Source: CAZPQK01 sp964588695 (lineage in GTDB: Bacteria; Krumholzibacteriota; Krumholzibacteriia; WVZY01; JAKEHA01). Taken from it: DNA of 64,000 bases. How positions within the stretch are numbered: position 1 is the stretch's first letter; each line of letters opens with the position of its first letter. Shown here one piece after another: positions 34,531 to 43,428 of this stretch. Location: positions 62,001-126,000 of the forward strand of contig CAZPQK010000009.1 in the NCBI GenBank assembly GCA_964588695.1, given 5' to 3'. The notes below the pieces were generated by a model, which had not been told where the DNA came from, ran no database searches, and saw only the letters and a program-made list of their open reading frames with translations. The position numbers were made by a program, and so were the translations under genes.

Positions 34531-36581
34531 TGACGAGCATCATCGCCAAAATCAAACGCCGACTGGATCTAGTTTCCGGAAGGATTCGCCACGAATGGTT
34601 GGCGCGTCGGTTGACGCTGTTCGACGTCGTCGAGCGAACCAACGCCGGGACCCATCGGGGGACACTGTCGGGGTGGCGCGATGTACACACGTTTCATCGG
34701 CAACAGTTTCCCAATATTCAACGGCAACGCGGGCGGTCGCTTTCCGAAGAGCAGCTTTCGGCACTTCGCGAAGGAAACGTCGACGTACACGGGTGGGCGA
34801 CCAATTTAAACGCCGTCGATTGGCATCGCGAACCTCACTTTGGTGTGCGCTGGCCAAAGGTGTATCGGCCGATCATGTCCGATCTGTTAACAGGCTCGGA
34901 CCAGGTGCTCTACTGGCACTTCAATAAACTGGAGTTTTTGGAAGACTATGTCGACGCCTTCCGGCAAACCCGGGACGCTAAATTCGTTGACCGCTGGGTT
35001 CGAACCACCGCGGAATGGTCGCGGCAGAATCCGTTTATGGTGGGAATGAACTGGCGTTCGCCGATGGAAAGTGGAACTCGTTTGCTGATATGGACTCGCG
35101 GGGTAGCGGCGTTGCCGTTTGGTGAGTCGGTAAGCGACGACGAATTCGCTCTGTTTTACGACGCGCTGGTTCATCATGCCGAGTACCTGGCGAACGGGTT
35201 TCAATCCAAGCCGACGCCCAATAATCATCTCATTGGCGAAGCGGCGTTGTTGTTTGCATTTGCGGCTCACTGGCGAGGTTTTGCCGATTCCGATCGGTGG
35301 CGGCAGCAGTCTGTGGATGTATTAATCGCCGAAATCGACCGCCAGTTGCTCCCGGACGGGATGCAGTACGAAAACGCGTTCAACTACCATATCTACGTTC
35401 TGGATTTCTATTTGATTTTCTTGCAGGCGTGCGCGTTGACCCGAGAGACGCCGCCAGCGTCAATCATCGCAGGCGTTGAAAGACTTGCGCAAACCGTGTG
35501 CGATATCATTTCACCATCCGGCCGCGTGCCGCTGTTTGGCGACGATAGCATGACGCACTTCATGGTGTTGCGGCCGCTGCATGAATGGGTTGCCGGTGAA
35601 GATCGCGTCGAATTAAAACAGTTACTTTGTCCCGGTGAGGTCGAATGCATCGCCGCCACCGATTGGGGCGCGCGGGTTCTCGATGTCAGTTCGCCGCTGG
35701 TAAAGCGGACGACGTTCGCCAACGCTGGCTTTGTGGTTGATCGCAGCGCAGAGTCGCACGTGGTGGTCACCAGCGGGCCGACGCACGAGCGTGACTTTGC
35801 TAACGGCCACTTGCACGCCGACGCCGGGAGCTTCGAGATGGAGTTTGGCGGAACCCCATTGATAGTGGACTCGGGAACCTATCTTTATACCTACGACCTT
35901 GAGGCTCGTGACTATTTTAAAGGTCCCCACGCACACAGTACGGTTGTTATCGATTCTTTGAATCCTTTGCCCGTTGCTGGCGTGTTTCAATGGGCCGATG
36001 TTCCGCGCAACGTTTTGACCGTCGAGGAACTTGGCGATGGTTGGTTCGCGTCGATCGAGCGTACGGTGTCGGCGCGGGCGGGAATGGTGGATCATCGTCG
36101 CATCTTTTGCCGCGTGGGAACCGCCGTTGTGATTGTCGACCGACTGGTTCCAAGAGAGGGCGCCGAGGTGGGCTTCGACTGGGAGTGGTTGATGCACACG
36201 ACGTCGTCATCTGACGCCGACACAACGTCAATGGTTGCGGGCGAAGTGTCAGGTTGGAAGCTAAACGATGACTTTCATCTTTACTTTGCTGCCAGTAGTG
36301 ATTGGGCGGGGCGGGTCTGGCGCGGGAAAAGTGAGGCCGCTTCGTTTCCCGAACGGTACCTGGGCATGTGGTCTCCGCGATACGGAGAGTTGTTAACGGC
36401 CGGCGCCGTGCGTAATCGTGGACGGAGTAGCGGGCCAGTAACGACCGCGGCGCTACTCGGTGACAATGCCGATCAACTGACCTGGCAGGACGGAGTCGTG
36501 CGAGCAACCGTTGCCACCCGCCGCGGCCGGGTAACTGTGGTCGTTGATCCGGCGGGAGCGGTTACCCAGGTGGTGTCATAA
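34530..36581 (+). CDS. Heparinase II/III-like (alginate lyase family) protein
   Basis: A 683-residue protein with an N-terminal alpha/alpha toroid (to about 380) and a C-terminal beta-sandwich, the layout of polysaccharide lyases of the heparinase II/III group. NNHLIGEAALLFAFA and QYENAFNYHIYVLDFY hold likely active-site Asn, His and Tyr. FANGHLHADAGSFEMEFGG and GPHAHSTVVID are the conserved C-terminal motif. Such proteins are common in exopolysaccharide clusters and degrade uronate polymers. No signal peptide is clear at the chosen start, an ATG overlapping the flippase stop; a longer frame exists inside the flippase gene but is a shadow. Confidence 0.85.
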   Translation: MTSIIAKIKRRLDLVSGRIRHEWLARRLTLFDVVERTNAGTHRGTLSGWRDVHTFHRQQFPNIQRQRGRSLSEEQLSALREGNVDVHGWATNLNAVDWHREPHFGVRWPKVYRPIMSDLLTGSDQVLYWHFNKLEFLEDYVDAFRQTRDAKFVDRWVRTTAEWSRQNPFMVGMNWRSPMESGTRLLIWTRGVAALPFGESVSDDEFALFYDALVHHAEYLANGFQSKPTPNNHLIGEAALLFAFAAHWRGFADSDRWRQQSVDVLIAEIDRQLLPDGMQYENAFNYHIYVLDFYLIFLQACALTRETPPASIIAGVERLAQTVCDIISPSGRVPLFGDDSMTHFMVLRPLHEWVAGEDRVELKQLLCPGEVECIAATDWGARVLDVSSPLVKRTTFANAGFVVDRSAESHVVVTSGPTHERDFANGHLHADAGSFEMEFGGTPLIVDSGTYLYTYDLEARDYFKGPHAHSTVVIDSLNPLPVAGVFQWADVPRNVLTVEELGDGWFASIERTVSARAGMVDHRRIFCRVGTAVVIVDRLVPREGAEVGFDWEWLMHTTSSSDADTTSMVAGEVSGWKLNDDFHLYFAASSDWAGRVWRGKSEAASFPERYLGMWSPRYGELLTAGAVRNRGRSSGPVTTAALLGDNADQLTWQDGVVRATVATRRGRVTVVVDPAGAVTQVVS

Positions 36582-36633
36582 TCCACGCTGCGCCACCTTG
36601 AACCACCGCGCGCTACTCTCCGGGTCGCACTCG

Positions 36634-36662
36634 TTGAACCGCCGCCGCGACCATGCTAGAAT
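36634..36662 (+). promoter_or_regulatory. Promoter ahead of the glycosyltransferase/dehydrogenase pair
   Basis: TTGAAC (36634-36639) and TAGAAT (36657-36662), four and five of six to consensus, separated by exactly 17 bases. It lies 44 bases before the GT4 start in a 125-base gap, so the last two polysaccharide genes may have their own transcript. Confidence 0.6.
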
Positions 36663-36706
36663 TCGCCTAAGTTGTTACTGCACTTTCATCTACGCCCGCA
36701 CGTAAT

Positions 36707-38032
36707 TTGAAACCAATCCTGATGATTGCATACTACTTCCCGCCGGCGGGTTCGGTCGGGGTTTATCGAACGCTAAAATTTGCGCGTTACCTGCGCGAGT
36801 TTGGTTGGGCGCCAACGGTGCTAACCGTAGATAAGGGGGCGTTCGAAAAGCAGGACGACTCTTTGATGTCGTGGATCCCCGATGACGTTCGCGTTGAGCG
36901 CACGGCGTCGTGGGAGCCTTTTCGTGACGGGACTACATTGTCGGCGCGGCACAAGGACTCGCGACGGCTGGTCGACCGCATACGAAACCGACTGGGAATG
37001 ATGTGGAGTTGGTTGATGGTCCCCGACGTGCGAGTGACGTGGAATCGTACGGCGCGAACCCGGGCGCTGGAGTTGATTCGCGAACACGACATCAAACACG
37101 TATATGTTTCCGGCAAACCGTTTTCGTCCTTCTTGATTGGCCTGTGGTTAAAGCGCAAGGCGGACATCAAGTTGATTGTCGACTACCGTGACCCGTGGAC
37201 GCAAAATCTCAACTACCATCGCCGTTCGCCGCTTCACACGTGGTGGGAGCGTGCTTTGGAGCGTCGAGTGGTCGCGGCGGCGGACCTGGTGGTCTCCAAT
37301 ACCCGGTTTAACGACGAACGGATGGCCGCGGAGTTTGGGGGCGATGAAGTGCGGGATAAGTTTGTGGCCATTCATAACGGTTTTGACGCGAACGATTTTG
37401 CCGGACCTCGCCCCGAACGGTTCGCCAGGTTCACGATTACCTATGCGGGCGTGTTTTACTTCTCCATCGGTTCGGATTTTGCAAAGAGCGCGGGAGACGC
37501 GGTGATGCGGACCTATTCGCCGCTCTATTTTTTTGAGGCTCTAGAGCGACTTTTCGCCCACCGCCCTGACATTAAGGCCAACTTTCAGGTAAAGTTTATG
37601 GGCGGGCTGGGGTACGGTTACGACCCCTATATCGTCCGGCACGGGCTCAAAGACGTCATTGATGTTCTGGGGTACCTCAGTTACAACGAACACGTGGACG
37701 TGCTACGGCGCTCCCACGCCCTGTTGTTAGTCCTCTCATCGGGACCACAAAGCCGGGGGTGGATTCCGTCGAAATTTTTCCAGTACCTAGGGTCAGGAAA
37801 CCCAGTTCTGGGGTTGGTGCCGGAAGGGGAAGTTCGCGACATTATTGAACAAGCGCGGGCGGGTACGTGTGTGGAACCGGACGACGTGCAGGCGGCGGCG
37901 GATGCGATCGGCGCCATGTACGATGAGTATTTTACAAACAATCGTTATATTAATCGCGACGAGACCGTGGTGAGGCAGTTCGAACGCCGCACCCAGGCCG
38001 AAAAGTTGGCGACGTCTCTCGACAGGCTTTAA
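36707..38032 (+). CDS. Glycosyltransferase, GT4-like
   Basis: A 441-residue cytosolic GT-B glycosyltransferase. The start KPILMIAYYFPPAGSVGVYRT is a typical N-terminus of the GT4 group, with DYRDPWTQN in the first domain. The second domain has LLVLSSGPQSRGWIPSKFFQYLGSG and PVLGLVPEGEV, where the donor nucleotide sugar binds. TTG is taken as start; ATG at 36722 is an alternative and no ribosome site decides. Sugar specificity is unknown. It precedes the AlgD-like gene by 18 bases and probably adds a sugar to the lipid-linked unit. Confidence 0.85.
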   Translation: MKPILMIAYYFPPAGSVGVYRTLKFARYLREFGWAPTVLTVDKGAFEKQDDSLMSWIPDDVRVERTASWEPFRDGTTLSARHKDSRRLVDRIRNRLGMMWSWLMVPDVRVTWNRTARTRALELIREHDIKHVYVSGKPFSSFLIGLWLKRKADIKLIVDYRDPWTQNLNYHRRSPLHTWWERALERRVVAAADLVVSNTRFNDERMAAEFGGDEVRDKFVAIHNGFDANDFAGPRPERFARFTITYAGVFYFSIGSDFAKSAGDAVMRTYSPLYFFEALERLFAHRPDIKANFQVKFMGGLGYGYDPYIVRHGLKDVIDVLGYLSYNEHVDVLRRSHALLLVLSSGPQSRGWIPSKFFQYLGSGNPVLGLVPEGEVRDIIEQARAGTCVEPDDVQAAADAIGAMYDEYFTNNRYINRDETVVRQFERRTQAEKLATSLDRL

Positions 38033-38050
38033 ACCAAGGCAGCAGAGCAC

Positions 38051-39364
38051 ATGAAGGTAAGTATTTTCGGTTTGGGTTACGTCGGTTGTGTGTCGGCGGC
38101 GTGTATGGCCAAAGGTGGGCACGAAGTGATCGGCGTTGATATCTCCGACGCCAAGCTCGACATTTTGCGCGAAGGTCGTTCGCCTGTTATCGAGGCCGAC
38201 CTCGACGACATTATCAAGGAAGGCGTGGCCAACGGCAGACTCCGCGCGTCCAAATCTGCTAAAGAGGCCATCGACGCCACCGAGTTGTCGCTAATCTGCG
38301 TGGGAACGCCCAGTCGCCCCAATGCCAGCCTTAACCTGGACTACGTTGCCCGAGTTTGCGAACAGATTGGCCAGGCTTTGCGCGACAAAACTACCGATCA
38401 TGTGGTTTGCGTGCGCAGCACGATGGTTCCGGGCAGTACCGATGACGTTGTTATTCCTTCGTTAAAGAAAGGCTTTGGCGGCGAACTTCCCGAGCGGGTT
38501 CGCGTCGCGGTGAACCCGGAGTTCCTGCGTGAGGGTACGGCTGTGTATGACTTCTTCAACCCGCCGAAAACTGTGGTGGGCGCTAACGATGACAAGACCG
38601 CGCAGATGGTACACGGCCTGTACGAAGGCATCGACGCGCCGGTGATTACCTGCCCTATCAAAGTTGCGGAGATGGTCAAGTACGTCGATAACGTTTTTCA
38701 CGCGGTAAAGATTACTTTTGCAAACGAGATCGGAACCATCTGTAAATCGGTCGGGGTGGATAGCCATCACGTGATGGATATTTTTACTCAGGACCGCAAA
38801 CTGAACATCTCGCCCGCCTACCTTAAACCCGGCTTCGCCTTCGGTGGCTCGTGTCTACCCAAAGACACGCGAGCAATTCTCTACAAAGCCAAGACGATGG
38901 ACCTGAATCTTCCGATGCTGTCGGGTTTGTTGCCAAGCAACGAAATGCAAGTGGAGCGCGCAGTAGACATGGTGATGGCCAACGGAAAGAAGAAGCTGGG
39001 TTTTCTTGGGCTTAGTTTTAAGCCCGGAACCGACGACCTCCGCGAGAGTCCGCTGGTTGACTTGATTGAAGCGTGTATCGGTAAAGGCTACGAGCTAAAA
39101 ATCTTCGATGAAAACGTTTCGCTGGCCCGGCTGGTCGGAGCCAACAAGGCGTACATCGAGCAGGGTATCCCGCATATTTCTAACCTGCTGGTGGGGGACA
39201 TCGACGAAGTGGTTGATTTTGCCGACGTCATTGTGGTCGGGCACGGTTCCAAGGAGTTCAAAGCAATCGTGGAGACCAAGGCCAAGGGAAAGACCGTGGT
39301 GGACCTTGCTCGGGTTGTTGACGAATCGCCCGCCGACGTGGACTATCACGGTTTCAACTGGTAG
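38051..39364 (+). CDS. algD: Nucleotide-sugar dehydrogenase, closest to GDP-mannose 6-dehydrogenase
   Basis: A 437-residue enzyme that oxidises a nucleotide sugar to its uronate with two NAD. GLGYVG is the Rossmann motif, and catalytic Cys268 lies in FAFGGSCLPKD, the same residue number as in Pseudomonas AlgD. QDRKLNISPAYLKPGFAFGG, LGFLGLSFKPGTDDLRESPL and the end through IFDENVSLARLVGANK follow AlgD rather than UDP-glucose dehydrogenases. Product is thus probably GDP-mannuronate. Together with a lyase-like neighbour this suggests a mannuronate-containing polysaccharide, although no alginate polymerase or epimerase is present. Substrate needs assay. Confidence 0.85.
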   Translation: MKVSIFGLGYVGCVSAACMAKGGHEVIGVDISDAKLDILREGRSPVIEADLDDIIKEGVANGRLRASKSAKEAIDATELSLICVGTPSRPNASLNLDYVARVCEQIGQALRDKTTDHVVCVRSTMVPGSTDDVVIPSLKKGFGGELPERVRVAVNPEFLREGTAVYDFFNPPKTVVGANDDKTAQMVHGLYEGIDAPVITCPIKVAEMVKYVDNVFHAVKITFANEIGTICKSVGVDSHHVMDIFTQDRKLNISPAYLKPGFAFGGSCLPKDTRAILYKAKTMDLNLPMLSGLLPSNEMQVERAVDMVMANGKKKLGFLGLSFKPGTDDLRESPLVDLIEACIGKGYELKIFDENVSLARLVGANKAYIEQGIPHISNLLVGDIDEVVDFADVIVVGHGSKEFKAIVETKAKGKTVVDLARVVDESPADVDYHGFNW

Positions 39365-39384
39365 GTCGTGGCCGATAGAGTGTC

Positions 39385-39843
39385 CTAATTACGCTTGTTT
39401 AGCAGCGCGCCCAGTCCGCCCCAACCGGTGTCGAACCGCATGATCAATATGCATGCAATGGCCAGCGCGACGTTGCGCAGGATCAAAAGTGGTCCGGTTT
39501 GCGAGCCGCCTTCGGACTCAAAGCATCCACAATCGACAACCATTCCGCGCGCGATAACCGCGGCCAGTGCTACGATAAACATCGTTAGCATGACGAACGC
39601 CGCGCCCGCGGCTTTCTTGCGCATGAAGCCGACGAGCAACAGCACGGCAACCACGATTTCGCTCCACGCCAGCGCCAGCGCGAACAGGTTCGACAGCGAC
39701 AGCGGTATTATCTTATAGCCGCGTACGGCAATCGCGAATGCGTGTGGGTCTTGAACCTTGCCCCACGATGCCGCAAGGAAGACGCCGCCAACCAGTAGCG
39801 CTAAAACAAAAGACGTTTTCTCGGATTTCAACAGCGCGCCCAT
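39385..39843 (-). CDS. MauE/DoxX-like redox membrane protein
   Basis: A 152-residue inner-membrane protein with four predicted helices. FLAASWGKVQDP and ALAWSEIVVAVLLLVG resemble the MauE/DoxX family, and VDCGCFESEGG holds the CGC pair seen in MauE-like proteins that support disulfide chemistry. It starts with an ATG overlapping the rhodanese stop (TAATG), so the two are coupled and probably act together in periplasmic sulfur or thiol redox. Substrate unknown. Confidence 0.75.
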   Translation of the reverse strand: MGALLKSEKTSFVLALLVGGVFLAASWGKVQDPHAFAIAVRGYKIIPLSLSNLFALALAWSEIVVAVLLLVGFMRKKAAGAAFVMLTMFIVALAAVIARGMVVDCGCFESEGGSQTGPLLILRNVALAIACILIMRFDTGWGGLGALLNKRN

Positions 39844-40361
39844 TAGTATATCCCCGCTCCGGTTTCAACTTCGTAACCGGCTTCTTCCCAATGATCCCAA
39901 CCGCCGACGAATATGCGTAGGTTCTGAAATCCCATAATGCGCATTTCCGTGGCCAACTGGTCGGCGAAATCACATGTGGGACTCCAACAGTAAAGTACGA
40001 CGTTGTCTTCGAACGCGACGTAGTCGGTGAGTTCGTCGTAACGCTGGCCTACTTCGTTGTAAGGCATGCTTAGAGCGCCGGGGATGTGGCCCTTTTCGAA
40101 AGCGTCGCGCGACCGGGCGTCGATGATAATCGCACCGCCTCCATCGACCAACCGCTTGGCTTCTTCCAGAGAAACCGCGCCCTCGGGAAGCTCGGCAGTT
40201 TCGCCCGCGGGTGTTTCTCCATGCGAAACTGTGGAGAAGGCTTGCGTTTTTTGGATGAGCTTAATAGGCCGCTCGCGGAGGCCGTTCTGGGCGATGCCGA
40301 TTAGCGACGCGAGCACCATGATTGCCACGCCGCCGGTCAGTTCACCAAACCATGATTTCAC
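39843..40361 (-). CDS. Membrane-anchored rhodanese-like protein
   Basis: A 172-residue protein with one N-terminal membrane helix (TGGVAIMVLASLIGIA) and a rhodanese domain from about 75. IIDARSRDAFEKGHIPGALSMP is the rhodanese entry motif; the active-site cysteine is in VVLYCWSPTC, which has a second cysteine five residues on, unlike most rhodaneses. GTG at 40361 is chosen because GGAG is five bases ahead; an upstream extension would read through a terminator hairpin. The domain should face the periplasm. It is followed without gap by the MauE-like gene. Confidence 0.85.
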   Translation of the reverse strand: MKSWFGELTGGVAIMVLASLIGIAQNGLRERPIKLIQKTQAFSTVSHGETPAGETAELPEGAVSLEEAKRLVDGGGAIIIDARSRDAFEKGHIPGALSMPYNEVGQRYDELTDYVAFEDNVVLYCWSPTCDFADQLATEMRIMGFQNLRIFVGGWDHWEEAGYEVETGAGIY

Positions 40362-40374
40362 CCGGACTCCTCTC

Positions 40375-40418
40375 AAAAAAAACAGCGCCCCAGGACGCTT
40401 CACCTGAATTCTTCAGGT
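40375..40418 (-). terminator. Double-hairpin terminator after the sigma/anti-sigma genes
   Basis: On the minus strand ACCTGAA-GAA-TTCAGGT (40418-40402) is a perfect seven-base stem, then AGCGTCC and GGGCGCT (40399-40384) form a second, followed by eight Ts (40382-40375). It separates the anti-sigma gene from the rhodanese gene. Confidence 0.75.
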
Positions 40419-40456
40419 CGATTATACACAAAGTCGGGTGGACGGGTTCCTGCGAA

Positions 40457-40723
40457 CTAGGCGCCCTGGGACAATCGGGCTTTTATGCGTTCTTTGCAGT
40501 CGGGGGAAAGGCAGTCGCCGGAGTGGGCGTGGTCGGAGGCGGAAAGTTCGCCCGCAGTCGCGGAAAGGATGCCGAGAAACTCCAAATGGCGCTCATATCG
40601 CCGACACAGAGCGCACATCACAAGATGAACCCGCACGCCCATGCGCTGGTGCCAGGCTAAATCCTGGTCGCGCCCCTGCGAGATCAGTTCGGCGGTTTCA
40701 CTACAACTTGGCATTAACTTCAC
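40457..40723 (-). CDS. Putative zinc-finger anti-sigma factor
   Basis: An 88-residue cytosolic protein with a ZAS-type motif: Cys7 in SCSETAELIS, then HLVMCALCRRY, the HxxxCxxC element of zinc-binding anti-sigma factors. No membrane helix follows, unlike RsiW types. It lies 24 bases downstream of the ECF sigma gene and would bind and hold that sigma factor. GTG is chosen for AGGA seven bases ahead; ATG at 40714 is possible. The C-terminal half has two further cysteines (GDCLSPDC). Confidence 0.75.
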   Translation of the reverse strand: MKLMPSCSETAELISQGRDQDLAWHQRMGVRVHLVMCALCRRYERHLEFLGILSATAGELSASDHAHSGDCLSPDCKERIKARLSQGA

Positions 40724-40747
40724 GATGAATTCCTATTCCCGAGCGGT

Positions 40748-41326
40748 CTATTGGGTGTTGAACCATTTGGCGTCCAAACAGGCGCGTAGCTTGTTGCGGG
40801 CTCGGTGCAAGATCACCCACAAGTTGGTCGACGTGATGTTTAGGATCTTACAAATCTCATCGCCCTTAACGCCATCGATCTCGCGTAGCGAGAAGGCCTG
40901 GCGGTGATTGTCGGGCAGATCCGATAGACACCCCTGCAGCGTGTGCCAAAACTCTTTATTTTCCATTAACTTAGCGGGTTCGCCGACCCAGTCTCGGGGC
41001 GTGCCCGGCCGCGAGCGGGCGCGCTCCAGCTTGTCCGCTTCCGACTCGCCGGGCAATTCAGCCATGTCGGCGGAGAGGACTTCTGGCCGGTTTTTGCGGT
41101 AAAGGTCGATGATCTTGTGCTTGAGGATGCCGACCAGCCAGGTGCGCAACGACGATCCGCCGCGGAAGCGATCGATACCCTTGAGCGCCGATAGAAACGT
41201 CTCCTGGACCAGGTCTTCGGCTACCGCCGGATCCTTAACCCTAAGCAATGCAAAGCGATACAGCGCATCGCCATGCTCGTCGACCCAGTTGGAGGGGTCG
41301 TGTTTGTGCGGTGATGGAGCGGCCAT
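40748..41326 (-). CDS. ECF-type RNA polymerase sigma factor
   Basis: A 192-residue sigma-70 family protein of the extracytoplasmic-function group. Region 2 is seen in ALLRVKDPAVAEDLVQETFL and SLRTWLVGILKHKIIDLYRK. Region 4 is seen in LPDNHRQAFSLREIDGVKGDEICKIL and STNLWVILHRARNKLR. About 50 residues separate the two, longer than usual. The next gene is a zinc-type anti-sigma factor, so oxidative or metal stress is a likely signal. No target promoter motif can be derived from the window. Confidence 0.92.
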   Translation of the reverse strand: MAAPSPHKHDPSNWVDEHGDALYRFALLRVKDPAVAEDLVQETFLSALKGIDRFRGGSSLRTWLVGILKHKIIDLYRKNRPEVLSADMAELPGESEADKLERARSRPGTPRDWVGEPAKLMENKEFWHTLQGCLSDLPDNHRQAFSLREIDGVKGDEICKILNITSTNLWVILHRARNKLRACLDAKWFNTQ

Positions 41327-41337
41327 AGGACGCTGAG

Positions 41338-41366
41338 AATATCACACGATTTTGGTGCGAATTCAA
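41338..41366 (-). promoter_or_regulatory. Candidate promoter of the ECF sigma gene
   Basis: On the minus strand TTGAAT (41366-41361) and GATATT (41343-41338), four of six each, 17-base spacer. The start point would fall only about five bases before the sigma ATG, giving almost no leader; either the message is nearly leaderless or the true promoter is elsewhere. Confidence 0.35.
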
Positions 41367-41433
41367 CCGGCGACTCTGGACCGCGGGCCTAATACCGGGT
41401 ATCCTGTCGTCTTTGCCTTCGGGCCCTATATCT

Positions 41434-43392
41434 ATGTCGGAATCCACCAAGAAAAGACTTTCCCCGCTGGCGTTTGAGGCGGTACCCGGAGACGAGTACC
41501 CGCCTTATGTGTCTGCCGACAGTTCGCCCAAAGAGTTCACGCTAAAAGCGGTTCTGTTGGGGTGTCTGTTCGGGATCATTTTTGGCGCCGCCAACGCCTA
41601 CGTTGGGCTAAAGATTGGCATCACGGTAACGACGTCGATTCCCATCGCGGTGCTCACCGTCGCCGTGTTTGGGGCGCTACGAAAAGCCTTCGGTCAATCT
41701 ACCATCCTGGAACACAACATGGCGCAGACGGTCGGGTCGGCAAGTTCGTCGCTCGCCTCCGGCGTCATATTTACCGTGCCGGCGCTGTTCCTGTGGGGGC
41801 TGAACCCGACGATCTTTCAACTAGCCGCGCTAAGCTTTGCCGGCGGTCTCTTAGGAATCCTGGCGATGATTCCGCTGCGCAAACTGCTGATCAAGGGCGA
41901 GCACGGTAACCTGCCGTACCCGGAAGGCACCGCGTGTGCGGAGATTCTGGTTGCCGCGGAACAAGGTGGCGGCGCCGCTTCCAAAGTTATCTGGGGCGGT
42001 GCGATCGGAGCCGCGTTTAAGGCGCTAACCGGCGCAGCTTTCTTCTGGCCCAGCAAGTTCAGCGTCGCGATTCCGGGGATTACCAAAGGCGTCTTCAGCA
42101 TGAGCATCACGCCCCTCTATCTGGGCGTGGGCTACATCCTGGGCTACCGCATTTCGGCGGTTATGGTAACGGGAAGTTTTATCAGCGCAATGGTGTTCAT
42201 CCCGCTCATCGCGCATTTTGGCCAGTACATTCCGACGCCACTGTTTCCGGAGACACAACTTCCCATTGGCGACATGTCCGCCAGTCAAATCTGGACCCGC
42301 TACATCCGTTACCTGGGTGCGGGCGGTGTGGCCGCCGGCGGGATTCTGACCATCGTCCGTGCGTTCCCGACTATGGTGTCGTCCTTTAAAGTTGGCTTTG
42401 AGGAACTCACCAGGCGTTCACACGCGGCCGTTGAATCAATGAAGCGTACCGATCAGGATCTGTCGTTCCGCTTTGTCATGATCGGCGTAAGCCTCATCGT
42501 GGTGGCTATCGCCACCGTTCCGTTTATTCTTAGCTACGTTGACTCCATGGCAATGCGACTGCTTTCGGCCGTCGCCATCGCGTTCTTCGCATTCTTTTTT
42601 GTCACCGTCTCCTCGCGAATCGTTGGGTTCGTGGGCGTGTCGTCCAACCCGACTTCGGGAATGACGATTGCGACCCTCATTGGTGTCAGTTCGGTTTTCT
42701 ACTTCCTGGGCTGGACGGACACGACCGGGAAAGTCACTGCGCTCACCATCGGAACTATCGTATGTACCGCGGCGAGCATTGCTGGCGATACTTCGCAGGA
42801 TCTAAAGACTGGCTTTTTGCTGGGCGCGACGCCCCGCAAACAGCAGGCAGGCGAACTTATTGGCGTTATGGCCTCCGGGTTTGCCGTGTGCGGCGCTATC
42901 ATCGTGTTAGGGTCACAGTACGGTTTTGGAACCGAAGAAATTCCGGCCCCGCAAGCGACGCTTATGAAAACGGTTATCGAAGGAATCCTCTCGGCCGACA
43001 TTCCGTGGATTCTGGTCACTATTGGCGCGTTGATGGCGCTTAGCGTTGAGTTGCTCGGCGTGCCTGCGCTTCCGTTCGCGGTGGGTCTCTATCTTCCGCT
43101 GTATTCGCTAAGCCCGATCTTCGTCGGTGGTCTGTTGCGACGCTACGTCGAAAACAAGTACGCCAATGACAAACACAAGCTCGACGAAGTGCGCGAGAAT
43201 GGCACGCTGGTTGGTTCCGGTTTCGTCGCCGGCGAGGGTGTTATGAGCGTGATCATTGCCGCCATCGCGTTCGGGATGGGCGATGCCCCGCACTGGGGTG
43301 GCTACGACTGGATGGGCGGGGCGGCGCAGTGGGTCGGCCTGGCAATCTTTGGTGGGGTGGCCTATTACCTGGTCCGTTCGGCTCAGAAGTAA
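41434..43392 (+). CDS. OPT family oligopeptide transporter
   Basis: A 652-residue integral membrane protein with about 14-16 hydrophobic helices. LGCLFGIIFGAANAYVGLKIG and the GEHGNLPYPEGTACAEILVA motif are OPT signatures, and NPTSGMTIATL occurs in the second half. OPT proteins import oligopeptides or metal chelates with protons. It could feed the S9, M20 and PepT peptidases in this window, which is an inference. ATG at 41434 is taken; a TTG seven codons earlier is possible and no ribosome site decides. It faces away from the sigma operon. Confidence 0.92.
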   Translation: MSESTKKRLSPLAFEAVPGDEYPPYVSADSSPKEFTLKAVLLGCLFGIIFGAANAYVGLKIGITVTTSIPIAVLTVAVFGALRKAFGQSTILEHNMAQTVGSASSSLASGVIFTVPALFLWGLNPTIFQLAALSFAGGLLGILAMIPLRKLLIKGEHGNLPYPEGTACAEILVAAEQGGGAASKVIWGGAIGAAFKALTGAAFFWPSKFSVAIPGITKGVFSMSITPLYLGVGYILGYRISAVMVTGSFISAMVFIPLIAHFGQYIPTPLFPETQLPIGDMSASQIWTRYIRYLGAGGVAAGGILTIVRAFPTMVSSFKVGFEELTRRSHAAVESMKRTDQDLSFRFVMIGVSLIVVAIATVPFILSYVDSMAMRLLSAVAIAFFAFFFVTVSSRIVGFVGVSSNPTSGMTIATLIGVSSVFYFLGWTDTTGKVTALTIGTIVCTAASIAGDTSQDLKTGFLLGATPRKQQAGELIGVMASGFAVCGAIIVLGSQYGFGTEEIPAPQATLMKTVIEGILSADIPWILVTIGALMALSVELLGVPALPFAVGLYLPLYSLSPIFVGGLLRRYVENKYANDKHKLDEVRENGTLVGSGFVAGEGVMSVIIAAIAFGMGDAPHWGGYDWMGGAAQWVGLAIFGGVAYYLVRSAQK

Positions 43393-43428
43393 CTTGCCCG
43401 AGCCCTCTCAACTTCACTTCTTGTCCGC

